Shown: one piece after another, positions 22,056 through 33,748 of the stretch
How positions within the stretch are numbered: the stretch's first letter is position 1
Layout of the letters: every line of letters starts with the position of its first letter
From: Cadophora sp. MPI-SDFR-AT-0126
Lineage: Eukaryota; Ascomycota; Leotiomycetes; Helotiales; Ploettnerulaceae
Reading direction: 5' to 3'
Length of the DNA stretch: 64,000 nucleotides
NCBI GenBank assembly: GCA_020747065.1
Contig: JAGMVK010000006.1
Span: forward strand, 868,001 to 932,000
Program-made: the position numbers and the translations under genes
The notes under the pieces: generated by a model
The model's database searches: none
What the model was told of the DNA's origin: nothing
What the model saw: only the letters and a program-made list of their open reading frames with translations

Positions 22056-25000
22056 CTATGCTCCAGAGCCCTCATTTCCTTCTTGAGCAACAGCGCCTGC
22101 GTCGCTCTTCGTCATCGTCTTTTTCTTCGTCGTCTTTGATTTGACAATGCCTGCTACGCTTTCCCCTTCCACGATGGACCCCTCCTCAGCCTTTTTTGTT
22201 TTTTTCTTTTTCTTCACCACACTTGCAACACCTTCATCACCTAAGCCAGCTTCAGGTGCCTTCGTTTTCTTCTTCTTTTTCTTGATCACTGTTCCTTCAA
22301 CACCTTGGGCAGCCTGAATTCTCTCATTCGCCCTTTGCATCTCTAGTCTCAGTTTCTCAACCTCCTGCATTGCTTTGGCCATCTCGGCCTCCTCTCTTTG
22401 TTGACGCTCATAGTCCATCGGACCAGCGCTGTCTCCTTCGAGCGAAAAAGTTCCAATATGACTAGAGTCGACTTGAAGTAGAGATTGCTTCCCTCTAGGT
22501 TTGGGTCTCTGAGGCCCGTCAACACTGTTCTCCGAGTCGTCGTTTCGTGGCGATGAAGTACCGCTGGTACCAATAGTCTCGTCAGCCGCGACCTGTATTC
22601 TCTGACGAGGCTTCGTCCTTCTGGGCGAAGGCTTTGAAGGGACGGCGCCGGTTTTCCCAAGGTCTAGTTCCATAATCGGTATAGCATCTATATCCAAATC
22701 GGGCCCGTTATTGCTTTGGATGATATTATGAAGAGGAGTGGATCGCCCAGATCTGTCATCACTTGGGGGAATATAGAATGGGTCGTCTTTATTCCTCTCC
22801 AGTCGCTCAGCTCGTCGTCTGGCCACAATATCAGGATCGAGATAACTCTCCTCACTGCCTTGCTGGTAAGAGTGCACCACTTCTTCAGTGCCAGCCAGAC
22901 GAGCTATCGCCGGCTCGTTCTCTTTTTGTGATGCCTGAGCTTGCGGTGGCGCTTGATGATAGAAAACATCAAATTCATCATCCACTGCATCGAATACTGC
23001 TGACTCGACGGCTCTCAGTAGATTACTGAGATTTGCATTGATGGGTTGATCTAAATCCAAGTTGGACGGCACAGGGACGTTCTTCTGTGCCCCCGCAGCT
23101 ACAGAGTTCAGCTCCAGTCCTGCAAATAGAGACGGGATTGCTTGTGTGAGAAGCAGAGGCGCATCTGGATGGGCTGTGGGGTCAGATGATGCCTCTTGGC
23201 CAGAGGAGGCTTCGGCAGCTAATTTCAAAAGTTCGGAAAATTCTACAGCTCTCTCCTGCACCTCCAGATCCGGATGCATTGCGAGAGGCTCAAGAGCATG
23301 GATGATTCGGGCCATCAAAAGGGAAATCATCGTCTTCCGCTCCGGTGTCCACAGTAACTGGTCGTCACCAGCAATCAGGGACAATATTTTGGGCAATGCC
23401 TGTAGATAAACGGCCAGCCTTTCAGCTCCGGTTGAACCTTTCGTGAGCTGCAAAAGAGCAGTGAGGGTATCATCAGGAGATGCCAAGTGCAGTGCGTACT
23501 CCCCACATACCCATACAATTGGTTTGAAAACCCCACTCCCTGCGCTCAGTGCAGACGAGGGGTCGTTGAAGGTTGATATGAGAATGGACTCTGCCGCTCT
23601 GGTAGCCTGAGTCCGAACGGCTTTTACTTTGACCGCAACGGTTCGGAGCTCGTCTCCAATAAGCTCGGAGACATCAGTGCCTGGTCTTGAACCAAAGCCT
23701 GCATCCTCAGAGGATGAATTCGAAGTGGGAAGCGGGGCACTCCTGACAAGTTGAATCAAGATATCGATGTACCAATCGAAATCGACAAGACTCCCATAAT
23801 TATTGCCTGAACACATTTCCAGAATCCTTGAAATGACGTCGATTTTATAGTCATCTGGAAGAATCGGTGCTTCAGAATCACCTTTGGTATTCTCGGTAGC
23901 AACTTCTGAAAATTCATCTTCGGAGTCCGCCGCCGGTTCAATCGGTGTAGCACGAGGATGAAGTTCCTCAACAGTTGCCGACCGGGAGTTTTTCAGCTGT
24001 CTCATCAGACGGCCAACAATGGACATCAAGTTGTCGCTGTTGACCATTCCAACGACCAAATCTAAGGCTCGTAATCGGATCGAGATATCGGCACTGTCAA
24101 TACATTCCATAATGACATCCTCTTGCTGGGCGACCAGGTATGGATGGGTTACGACAATTCTGTTGAAGGCTAAAAGTGCGACATATTTGACTACAGAGTG
24201 TCAAAATTATGCTAGCATGGGGATGAAAGAACTTACGATTTGCATCATCCTCAATTTGTATCATACCTCGCAACTTACTCACGCAAAGAGTGGCAATTTC
24301 ATCACCACCATCATCATTGTTTTCTAAAATGCCGCCTTGGATAATACCATTGATGCATTCATACAACAGCGACATGGCCGGGGTAGTACGGATGAGGGAA
24401 GTGAGGGGAGGTAGTAGTTTCTTGACAAGACGCGGCTCGAGAGGAGTCAAAATTGCGAACTAGATAATTTGTCAATACTATGGAAAACGTACACCAACCA
24501 GAGACACCTACTAGCTTGATCAACTTGATGGCCATCCAGTTATTCCCACTGTCTACCAGAAGCTCAAAAAGCCTTGGGGCAAGTGGAAGGAAGTCTTGAG
24601 GCCGTCGCCAACCTAACTCGCAGACAACATTGACGATTGCAGCTGTTACACTTGGATCCTCTCCCTCATCCATCAAACGGTCCTTGATTTTGGGCCACGC
24701 TGGCCGCAGCGTTTCCGGATATACCAACGCCAGCCTGTATAGTGTCACAATGGTCTTCTTTCGAACTGTGGGATGCGAATGTGTCAATCGTGGGAGAAGG
24801 TCTGACAGAACAGACAATGCCAGCGAGGGAGTGATGATATGAGGGAGTGTTATGATTGGTAGAGACATTGTGGTGACAGCCGTTGAAGTGAGGTCCTGAT
24901 GTGATCTTAGAACATCTTCTGAATAATCTGAGTAGGGAATCTGGACTCTACCTTCTTCAGCAGATTCGTTGCGAGCATTAGAACCTCTGTGTCAGGTCGG

Positions 25001-25370
25001 AAGCTTTGGACAGCGCCGAGGTAACCCACTCGTTTTTGCAGGTACTTCGCAGAAGACATGACTTCCAGTACGTGGAACGATGCCCACGACATATCGTGTC
25101 CAAACATTTCGAGATAAACCAGCTTTAGCAGGGCAGTGGCCTTTAAGTCTGTTCCACAGCCATCAATATTGACCCCTCCATCTATTGACAATCACTGACC
25201 CATATCCTGCCCACGAATTTCGGCCCGACATTCCTTGAGACTGTTCTGGATATATTCTTTTTCATTTCCCTTGTGGTTTCGCAAACCCCGTATGAGGTCG
25301 TAGAGAGATTTCTCGAACCTGGGAAGAATTAGGACAGCCTCTTGTGCAAAGTCTCGGTTGATAGGTACAT
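22056..25370 (-). CDS. APL5: AP-3 adaptor complex subunit delta
   Basis: Large subunit of the AP-3 coat, which sorts cargo from Golgi/endosome to the vacuole. Six exons: 25370-25369, 25318-25200, 25148-24952, 24895-24512, 24459-24237, 24190-22056. They total 3,060 nt and 1,019 residues, the usual fungal size. The adaptin N-terminal solenoid is clear: 'FEKSLYDLIRGLRNHKGNE' at the start, 'LKATALLKLVYLEMFGHDMS', 'RKKTIVTLYRLALVYPE', 'ECIDSADISIRLRALDLVVG'. The C-terminal 90 residues contain Lys-rich runs (KKKKKKTK, KKKKKTKK), typical of delta. The start codon is split: exon 1 supplies only AT, and a 50-nt intron (25368-25319, GTACCT..CCCAG) precedes the G. This is the only arrangement I found that gives the conserved M-F-E-K start. 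It is divergent from EMC2. Confidence 0.93.
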
Positions 25371-25792
25371 CTTAGAAGTGCTTTTTGGTTCAAGTGATAG
25401 TCTGGGAAGGCCAGCGCGTAGCAGTCATGCAATAGATTCATGACATGATGGAAATTCGGATGGCTGCTCTTGTCATGTTCATGCGGCAACAAAAGAACTC
25501 GGGGTGGAAGGGCAACTTCCAGGTACTACTCGTATGAAGAGCTGTCTCGCGACCTAAACCCCCACTAGAGTGGAAGCACGTCAAAACAAGAGCGGCAACA
25601 AGAGAATTACTAAAGCGGCCAGGTGCCAAGAATAAGCTTCGACAGTGGAAAGCAGCGGAGCTCCTGACCTCACTTCACTTGCTTCACTGACTCTCACTAC
25701 AAGGTCCATTGTATATTACCAGCACTTCGAGGGCGGTTTACGAATCTCCCTTATTTCGGAGCCTGTACGCTGCATCTCCAAGATAGAGCACC
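25371..25792. promoter_or_regulatory. Divergent promoter region of AP-3 delta and EMC2
   Basis: A 422-bp gap lies between start codons on opposite strands. A - frame inside it (up to about 25629) has no recognisable content and lies in the AP-3 delta 5' leader. No specific motif is claimed. Confidence 0.5.
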
Positions 25793-26919
25793 ATGTCCTC
25801 TTCACTTCTACACCCACCAGCACATCTACCGCCCTCTGTCGCGCTCAGCCTATCCCAGCAAGCCCCGGCGTTGCTACAGAGCATCCCTTCAGCAATTTCG
25901 TCCTACTCTGTCAGCTCTCTGTGGTCCGCTGCAGAGACCCCCGAGTTATGGACGACCTATGAGAACCTCATGCTTTCATGTCTGCGAACCGGAGATGAGC
26001 TATCCGCGTCACAGTGCCTCCAGAGGCTGACCGAACGTTTTGGCGCGGATAATGAAAGACTGATGGCACTGAGAGGCGTATTCCAGGAGGCCCGGGCATC
26101 TGACGATGCTGCGCTGAATAATATACTGAAGGAGTATGAAAATATTCTGGCACAGAATCCTGGCAATATGGTAAATCGCCGACGTGTCTATCCTGCCCTG
26201 CTCTGCTAATTGTTGCCAGCCTGTTTCCAAGCGAAGGATTGCACTTCTGAAGTCCCTTGACAAGATCCCAGAGGCCATCATTGCACTGAACAAGTTTCTT
26301 GATGCGTCCCCAACGGATGCAGAAGCCTGGGCTGAGTTGTCAGACCTATACGTTTCTCAGGGGCTGTATCAACAGGCAATATTTGCTCTAGAGGAGGTGC
26401 TGTTGGTCACACCTTATGCGTGGAATGTCAGTTCAATTGCCTCTACAGATTATGAAACAAAGCCTAACTCCCAGTATAGATCCACGCGCGACTTGGCGAG
26501 GTCCAATACATGGCAGCTACCACTGGAGAATCAGGAGCAGACAAATATCTCGCCGAGGCTTTCCGAAGATTCTGCCGGAGCATTGAGTTGTGCGATGACT
26601 ATCTTCGAGGCTATTATGGACTGAAGCTGGTATGTGTACACCCGTTCTGGAGGCCGAGTACGTTCTAACAAATCACAAGACTACCAATCGACTGTTGGCC
26701 ACCCAATCCCAGAATTCTCGGCAGTCCAAAGGAGATGTTGGAGTACCACCACCAAACATCCAGGCCGTGGAGCGTCTGAATGAAACAGCCACGGCAAAAC
26801 TCTCCGAGATCGTGCGACGGAACGTAGGAGGCGAAGCCGGGTGGGGAGGATATGACAAGGCTGAGGTGATCGCCGCGAAAGCCTTATTGGACTCGGAAAC
26901 CGCAAAGATCACTCGCTGA
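25793..26919 (+). CDS. EMC2: ER membrane protein complex subunit 2 (TPR protein)
   Basis: Cytosolic TPR subunit of the EMC insertase, which inserts tail-anchored and multipass proteins into the ER membrane. Exons: 25793-26170, 26220-26426, 26480-26629, 26680-26919; 975 nt, 324 residues, normal for fungal EMC2. Seen: helical N-terminal part with 'LWTTYENLMLSCLRTGDELS', 'ERFGADNERLMALRGVFQEA' (a strong EMC2 signature), TPR units around 'SLDKIPEAIIALNKFLDASP' and 'TDAEAWAELSDLYVSQGLYQ', and 'ELCDDYLRGYYGLKL' before the last intron. All introns are about 50 nt and GT-AG. The pairing with YSY6 in the same block, both ER biogenesis factors, is probably coincidence. Confidence 0.92.
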
Positions 26920-28404
26920 GCTGTAAGTGGAGAAATACGGCACCACTGGCACTCACTTTGTCAACGCCTCAGCAATTCTTGGGAATGGTCATCCCACCAG
27001 ACGATCTCCCTATTCATTCTCTACCGAAGCCAATATCCCACTCCCGTCTGGGACTTTGGGCATGAACAGTCCGGGCTAGAGATGTAATCGAAGTATGCAA
27101 GGAACGATAGTTTTATGGTGAATTCCGAGATGGCACTTTCTGAGTTATCGTGGCAGAATCCAGGGCATGGCGGATTTGCGAAGCTAGAGTGCTGTTCAGC
27201 CAAAGCCAATTTCGTGTTTCTGCATGTGTTTTTTTTTTTTCGCAGCCTCAAAGCGGGCCCACCGGTTTGTCGTGGCATGCTGGGAGAGGTCTGGGAAAAG
27301 TTGGATGGCCAATCATGACAAGCTGCGTTGCATTTTGGCGCATTGGGAACTGGCTCATTCGGTGCCCAACTTCCACGAGGAGCGGTGACGGAGACTGACG
27401 GAACCTCGCTCTTGGGTCAAGAGGCTCTAATTTCTGCTCCCTGGCCACTGAAAAGTGGGCATTGTGTGAAGATGACTCTTCGTGACAACACAGGACTTTC
27501 ATTGCAGAGGCTTCGCCAATGTACATATAGTTGATGACAACCTTAGTTAGGCTTACCACATGACAGCTAACCATTCCATTCCGACCGCATTTCCCAAAAG
27601 ACGTTCGTACATACAAGCGGCCGCAGCAAGATTGAGTATTGTGCCACAGGCTCATAGGTTCTCCTCGTCCCTCGATCAACGCACTATGAAGCATCGCCTT
27701 TTTAGAACTTATCACACGGTCTTCAAGAGAAAGCCCCTGGGGGGATCCTGTGTCTCCCACCCCATATTGGGCATTGCACTCAACAAGAACACGAACAGGA
27801 AGTAAACAACAATTCTCAAGTACCAGCAGTAATCGCCCCGATTCTCGGCCCAACGACGTCTACTTCAGCTAGTCTTTAACTTTGCTGGATTCCATACATT
27901 CAGGAGAGCAGACGAGATTACACCAGCGTGCATATCTGTCTGTCGCCATTGGGTATCAAGTAACAAGCACACCGAGTGACAGCGAATAGCAGGTCACCTA
28001 CTGCAACAGAGCCAGCCTAAACAAACAAGAAGAAGCAGCATCGTCTTCCCCCAACATAACACTCACTGCTCAGCCTGGCGCATAACATCACACAAAAGAC
28101 CAGCCAACAGCAACAAATATCCGTCGTTCTACTTACGAGTGAACGTCTTCTCGGCTCACATTGCTCGCTCGCTCGCTCTCAACAATCCCACGTCCATCCA
28201 TCTACCCTCGCGTCACAGCACCCTCCCGTCGTCTACCTCATTCCAGAACGCTGGGATCTCCTCCCTTCGGCACTCGATCGTCGCAGGATCTGTGTGTGAG
28301 CGGCCTGCCACGGGTTTCAGAGCCTGCCCGAGCAAAGTTTCGGCCACTCCTCGGATTCTGACTGGTCAAGGTACGTTTATGGAATTCTACTGTTATTAAT
28401 TTGC

Positions 28405-28426
28405 TATGTTATGTTATGTTATGTTA
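28405..28426. repeat. TATGT pentanucleotide repeat
   Basis: Four perfect TATGT units and a partial one, in the presumed leader or promoter of the ubiquitin-like-domain gene. Confidence 0.85.
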
Positions 28427-28466
28427 TTTTACGCCCTCTGTGCAATTTTGATATGTTCGTGCCTGG

Positions 28467-28491
28467 GGGCTGGGCTGGGCTGGGCTGGGCT
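28467..28491. repeat. GGGCT pentanucleotide repeat
   Basis: Five GGGCT-type units in tandem, 40 bp after the TATGT repeat. The G-rich strand is the coding strand, so G-quadruplex formation in a leader RNA is possible; that is inference. Confidence 0.8.
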
Positions 28492-28954
28492 TTCTTTCAT
28501 GGCACGGCCCTCCACTAGTTTCCCCTCCCTCCCTCCCGTCAGTCCAACCTGGAACCCAACGCTAATTCTTCGTCAGTCTCTCCTCTATTCCACCCTCCCA
28601 CCCACAACACCACACAACACCACACCACACAACGAACGAAATTGATAACCCTGCTCGAATATACCGTCTCTTTTCGGCCAGACATCCAACCCGCCTCCAA
28701 TCCAGACCAACGACAAGAATATTCTACGTGGTCTGTTAGTCTTTCCACAGATACATTCATTCGGCTCCATATCAACATTACCCTCAACTACGTGTCGTCG
28801 ATCTGCCACATACCTTTGCGTTGGAAGGGATAAATCCTGTCCTGCAGGGTGAATTACCCGTATTCCTTGAAAGAAACCCCTTGGGATTATCTCCACTCCG
28901 GCTCTCTCTGGCAGAAAGTCGCGAGCGAGAGATAGTTCCTGCATAGGATTCCCG

Positions 28955-31543
28955 ATGCGTGAGTCTGCTCTGCTTTGGACTGCCCTTGCTTCGCTTTTTC
29001 GAGCCCTGCTAACACTGTTATCTCAGCCACCACAATTACAATCGGCTCTCCAACAATCAGCTCTCATTCGGACTCTCGTTCGAATTCATTCACCGACGAA
29101 GAGGGTTCCTCAGGTACCGGCGTCCACGTCTCCTCAAACATCGGTAGCAACGATTCTGACCCTTTAGACGAGTCTTGGGATCCAGTCTATTCAGACGAGA
29201 TCGAGCCTTCCGAGTCAGCCTCTCGACCAGCGTCTCGTCCCAGAACAGGACCAAGATATAGGACGAGTGGTAGTCGACCACCACCAACATCTCGAGCGCC
29301 AACTCGTAGGCATACAACTAGCGAGCGACAATCGCGACGTCCACCTGCTTCTCGAGTACACCGGCACCCTGTGCCGGCGCCTCCATCAAGCGTGGACCCC
29401 TTAGAAGACTATCCGGGCTATGGCCGAGGATACCCTGCACCGCAACCTGGGCCTTACGGTGGTGCAAGGCCTCAGCCAGGTTATGCCCAAAGTTCTTACT
29501 CCGTCCCAGGCGGGGGAGGATATGCGCCTCCGTTTGGCGGAGCTCCAGGCGCCTTAACACACTATGGAGCTCCAGGAGGTTATCAGTACCCTCCACAAAA
29601 TCCCTTCTCGCCCCAACCTCCGACGCCTCAGCCTCCTGGAGCTGGTTACTTCAATGGAAACCACCACCCAATGTCTGGGCACAGCACCCCTGGTGTCTAC
29701 AATGGCCATGACATGGTCCACTACCCACAGCAGAACAATTTCGGTGGTTTCCCTGGGAGCCCTTTTCAGAACATGCCACCTCCGCAGCATCATATGCAGT
29801 ATCAGCAGCAGCCGCATTGGCCTCCGAGTGACCCTTCCGTAGTCGGCACTCCTCAGCTAGATCCCGAGACTGAGAAGAAGCTGGCAGTCCTCGATGTCAT
29901 GATGAAGCAACAACAACTCGATAGAGAGAAAGCAGAGAGGGAGGAGCACGAGAAACGGGCCAGAGAAGAACGCGTCAGGCAAGAGCAAGAAGCTCAACGC
30001 AAAGCAGCTGAGGACAGGGCGGCTTGGGAGAAGAGGATGGAGGAGGAGAAGAAAGCCGCCCTAGCAGCCTACGAAGCATCGCAAAAGGCTGCTGCCGAAG
30101 CGAGAGCTATTGCAGAGAAGAAAGCTGCTGAAGAGAAAGCTGCTTGGGAGAAGAAGCTTGAGGAAGAGAAGAGGGAGACACTGTTGAAGTACGAGGCAGC
30201 TCAGAAGGCTGCCGCCGAGGCAACAGTGGCGGCTCAGAAAAAGGCAGCAGAAGAGAAGGCCGCCTGGGAGAGGAAGCTCGAGGAAGAGAAGAGACAAACA
30301 TTGCTCAACTACGAAGCTGCTCAAAAGAAGGCGGCTGAGGATGCAGCTGAGGCTCAGAAAAAAGCAGCCGAGGAAAAGGCTTTGTGGGAAAGAAAGCTGG
30401 AGGAGGAGAAGAAGATCGCTCTTCTGAACTACGAAGCTGCTCAGAAGGCTGCAAAGGAGGCTGCAGCGGAAACAGAGCGAAAGCTTGCTGAAGAAAAGGC
30501 AGCTTGGGAGAAGAAATTGAATGAAGAGCGAGAGGCAGGTGTGGCGAAGGGCATTGAGGATGCCAGGAAGGCTGCCGAAGCCGAGAAGAAGAAAGCGGAA
30601 GAAAAGGCTGCAGAGGAGAAAGCCAAGGCTGATGCTGCTGCTGAGCTCGCTAGAGTCAAGAAAGAGGCTGCTGATGAGGCAGCCAAACTGAAAGAAGAGG
30701 CAGCAAAAGCTAAGAAGGAGGCAGAGGAGGAAGCAGCCAAGGTCAAAAAAGAAGCTGCCGAAGCATTGGCTAAAGCGTTAGCTCCACCTCCACCTGAGGA
30801 TAAGAAAAAGCCGATTCGGTTCAAGGACGCAGTGGGAAGAAAGTTCAGCTTCCCGTTCCACCTTTGCGCAAACTGGGCTGTAAGTAATTTCACCTTCCTT
30901 CTTTTCATCTGCTAACTGAGTGTAGGGCATGGAAGAGCTTATCAAGCAGGCATTTTTACATGTCGACATCATTGGTCCACATGTTCAACAAGGCCACTAC
31001 GATCTGATCGGTCCCAATGGAGAGATCATTCTCCCACAAGTTTGGGAGACTATGATAGAACCGGATTGGTCGATCACGATGCACATGTGGCCAATGCCAG
31101 AGCCAAAACCTCAAGCAGGGCCACCGCCTGGCCACCATTTCAATCCCCATGGGCCGGAAAGACCACGAAGCAGCCATCGACCTCATGGCGCAGGTGGGCG
31201 TGGCCCGCCACCCATGCCTCCCCCATCAGCGCATAGAGGAGGGCCAGCTCCACCACCTCCGCCACCTGGCTTCCGGAGTAATATGCCACCTCCCGGCCCT
31301 GGTAGTCAGTATCGAGATCGGCATGGTCCAGGTGGGCCTCCTATCATGGTAATGAAACCCGCCTCTCCGCCGCCGAAAAAGAAAAAACCAGAAGCCAAAG
31401 GAATGTTGGGTTGGATGGCTGGAAAGCCCGCGGCTAAGTCGTCGGGAAAAGGTATATATTGTCTGAAATCGCTCCACGTCTGCCATAAGCTGACGACTTC
31501 AGGTCCAAAAAAAGCTGAACCAGACCCATGTGTCGTCATGTAA
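28955..31543 (+). CDS. Coiled-coil protein with 40-residue repeats, ubiquitin-like domain and CaaX end
   Basis: Function unknown. Exons: 28955-28958 (ATGC only), 29027-30879, 30926-31451, 31503-31543; 2,424 nt, 807 residues. Order: Ser/Pro-rich disordered start; Pro/Gly/Tyr/Gln-rich stretch (about residues 120-270); Ala/Glu/Lys coiled coil (about 280-585) with five 40-residue repeats; a fungal ubiquitin-like fold at about 595-675 ('KKPIRFKDAVGRKFSFPFHL', 'MEELIKQAFLHVDIIGPHVQ', 'DLIGPNGEIILPQVWETMIE'); Pro-rich tail with 'PPPPPPGF'; and a Lys-rich part ending C-V-V-M. That last tetrapeptide fits a CaaX box for farnesylation, so the protein may be membrane tethered. The C-terminal CVVM depends on the last intron (31452-31502, GTATAT..TTCAG), which keeps the frame. 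The Pro-rich tail could bind SH3 or profilin-like partners (inference). Confidence 0.85.
29950..30549 (+). repeat. Five 120-bp coding repeats (40-residue units)
   Basis: Inside the coiled-coil gene, Tyr codons starting 'YEA(A/S)QK' recur at exactly 30070, 30190, 30310 and 30430. Each is followed by '(K/R)KAAEEKAAWE(K/R)KLEEEK' or a close variant. A more diverged unit precedes (29950-30069). Copies differ at many third positions, so the repeat is old and under selection, not a recent slippage product. The 40-residue period is not a multiple of seven. Confidence 0.85.
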
Positions 31544-33748
31544 TTGCTTTTTCTTGAGCCGATCCTCAATCCGAGACCCAGCATTTGGTCTCTTGCGCGA
31601 CAGAGTGATCTTGAATTTCAGTATGCGAAACGAACTGGCAGCTTTACCATAACCATGGATCCGAGCTACCTGATTCACCATTATCCCTGCTGGGACTGTC
31701 AATATTATCGGTGGAATGTTGTCCAATTTGTTTCCTTTAGCTGTCCCATCTAGGGCTTTCAGGGTATCTTGTTTTTGTGTCGAGACACCGGTGTTGGTAT
31801 TGGGAGAGGGCTGAAGATAGAAACTTACAGTTGCATGGTTCAGGGAGACATGTCTTTTTCCCAGTCCACAAGATTGGGTTTTGGCTATCTCAACAGGGGA
31901 TGTTAGATGTGGATGTTTTCATTCTTGGTTTCATTTATCATCTTGTTGGTTTAGCGTTGGGTATCTTGCATCTGCTTGGATTTCTTACTTTCTTCATAGT
32001 CATGGTGCTGTTTAGCGAACGATTTGATACCTTACCTCTTTCGGGAACATCCTTTGGGCTCGATAAGGGACTTGCGGGGAACGAGATGATAATGGATTGA
32101 TTGCAGGATGGGATGGTGTTGGATTTTGGTATTTCGGTATGTCGGTATTGGCTTTGGCTTTGGAAGTGGGCAGGTGGTCGAGGCCACGAAGAGGAGGCGC
32201 TTTGGGAGATCAGGCGCATTATTCCCGCCAATAGTCACGAAACAAAGGCTTGGGATCATTGTGTTGAACATATTGCATTTTAGTACACCTCATAGATCAT
32301 TCATAGCAAGCAAGCAATATGCTTTTTTCAGCCCTCGTGCCAGATTCAAGCGGACTGCATCGAGGCAGCAGTGCACAAGTTCAACCGAGATTATCTTCTG
32401 AGTAACTTGATGGCTCAACATGAGATTTTGCCACGTTGTGGCGGTCCATAGTCATTTCAGGTCCCTGCCATCCTGTCAGAACTGGACTCATTGTTCTCAA
32501 GACCCAATTCAGATGCTAACAACTCCCAATATTCCAGTGCTATGTAAGACTCATCCTCCGCAGTCCGCTCTCCCATGCAATTCCAAGGGCAAGATCTTCC
32601 AGCGAGAAGTGCCCTCGAATGCCCCAAACCGTCCACCAAGCACACATTTGATGGTTCATCCCTTTAGGCAGTACTGACCGTCCTCATCGGCATCAGGTGG
32701 AACATCAATCAAAGCCTAACATATCCAAAGTCATTTTACCCCTACCATCTAGCATTTGTGAACTTGACTCCAGTCACACACGACTTTATTTTCCCCAAAA
32801 TCCATACCCCGTCTGGTGGCATGCCAGGGGAAATCGAGCGTAGGGGAAAGTTTCGCTTTCCTTTCCATAGTTGGAGCCACCTTTGCGACCACTTGTAGCC
32901 CGCTTCTAGCTATCCAAGTAAGGCACATTATTTTGTTCAAATACTTACGGCGCCCTCGTGAATGCTGGGAGAATTGGGATGTGGTTGACTTCTACTTGTA
33001 ATGCTGTTGCTGAACGTTCTGGCGCTGGTTCTCCGGTGCCTCTCCTCCTTGCTTCCGGCTGATGTTGCTGTGAGCCGGACGGCCGGGCGCCACGTCCTTC
33101 ATGGGCGTCAAAATATCCCTCCTACCGGATGGATGAAACGCTCTGGTGTTACCATCGAGGTGGTGATCTCCTTACGCATCGCGCTCAAGCGGCCATACCT
33201 GCACGATCTTAGGATACACCTCTTTCCGCACCAATACCTGGTTCAAAGATCACAGCAAGCATTGGAGCCAGCGTCGGGTCCTGTGGCGGGTTTGGGAACG
33301 CCAAATTAGTCACTCATGCTGGAGTTCTTCTTGAAAAATTTGAATTGGTATTCCTTCAGAGTCTGGAGATATGAAAGTCGCATGATTATATGTACATAAT
33401 GGCCGTAAACAAAGTCATGTGTTAGAGATTTTGTAAGAGTATATAGCGACTCGCCCAGCAGAGCTTCTTTATGCTCTGTGCCGAACGTGACATACCAAGC
33501 GTCAGCTGCATACACACAAATAACAGACTGGACGCAGATGTTTCACATCCGTCCCTATGTTCTAAAGTTGTCCACTCAATTTGTCCTGGCGATGTTAATC
33601 TCTGTGCGGAAAGCTCGGCAAGTCAGAGACAGCCGGTGAGAACCTGTGGGCACTAGTCCTCTCGTATGGGATCATTCTGCCGTATGTTGGTACTTTCGTG
33701 CCATAAATAGTCCTGTCTCTCCAACATGACTCGGTCCCACTCAAAGTA
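31544..33748. other. Intergenic, no supported gene
   Basis: About 2.2 kb between the ubiquitin-like-domain gene and the 3' end of the HET gene. Frames on + (31777-32100; 33001-33309) have no recognisable domain or splice support. The first few hundred bases are likely 3' UTR. Confidence 0.45.

Larger units (their letters stand above)
26920..28954. other. Long intergenic/5' leader region with simple repeats
   Basis: About 2 kb before the ubiquitin-like-domain gene. It contains a run of about 13 T at 27228-27240, CTCGCTCGCTCGCTC near 28168, TATGT and GGGCT repeats, and C/A-rich leader-like sequence at 28560-28640. A 201-codon - frame (27248-27853) has no recognisable domain and odd composition, so I do not call it a gene. 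The last about 800 bases are probably a long 5' UTR with the first intron just after the start codon. Confidence 0.5.

Noticed and set aside
27248..27853. 201-codon open frame on -
   Set aside because: No recognisable domain, Cys/His-rich odd composition, overlaps + frames equally open, and lies between the EMC2 3' end and a leader region.
30061..30908. Open frames on - opposite the coiled-coil repeats
   Set aside because: Leu/Ser/Ala shadows of the Ala/Glu/Lys repeat; no independent evidence.
33600..33700. CTAGTCCTCTCGTA near 33653, like antisense large-subunit rRNA
   Set aside because: Only about 14 bases match a conserved rRNA stretch and the flanks do not fit; most likely coincidence.
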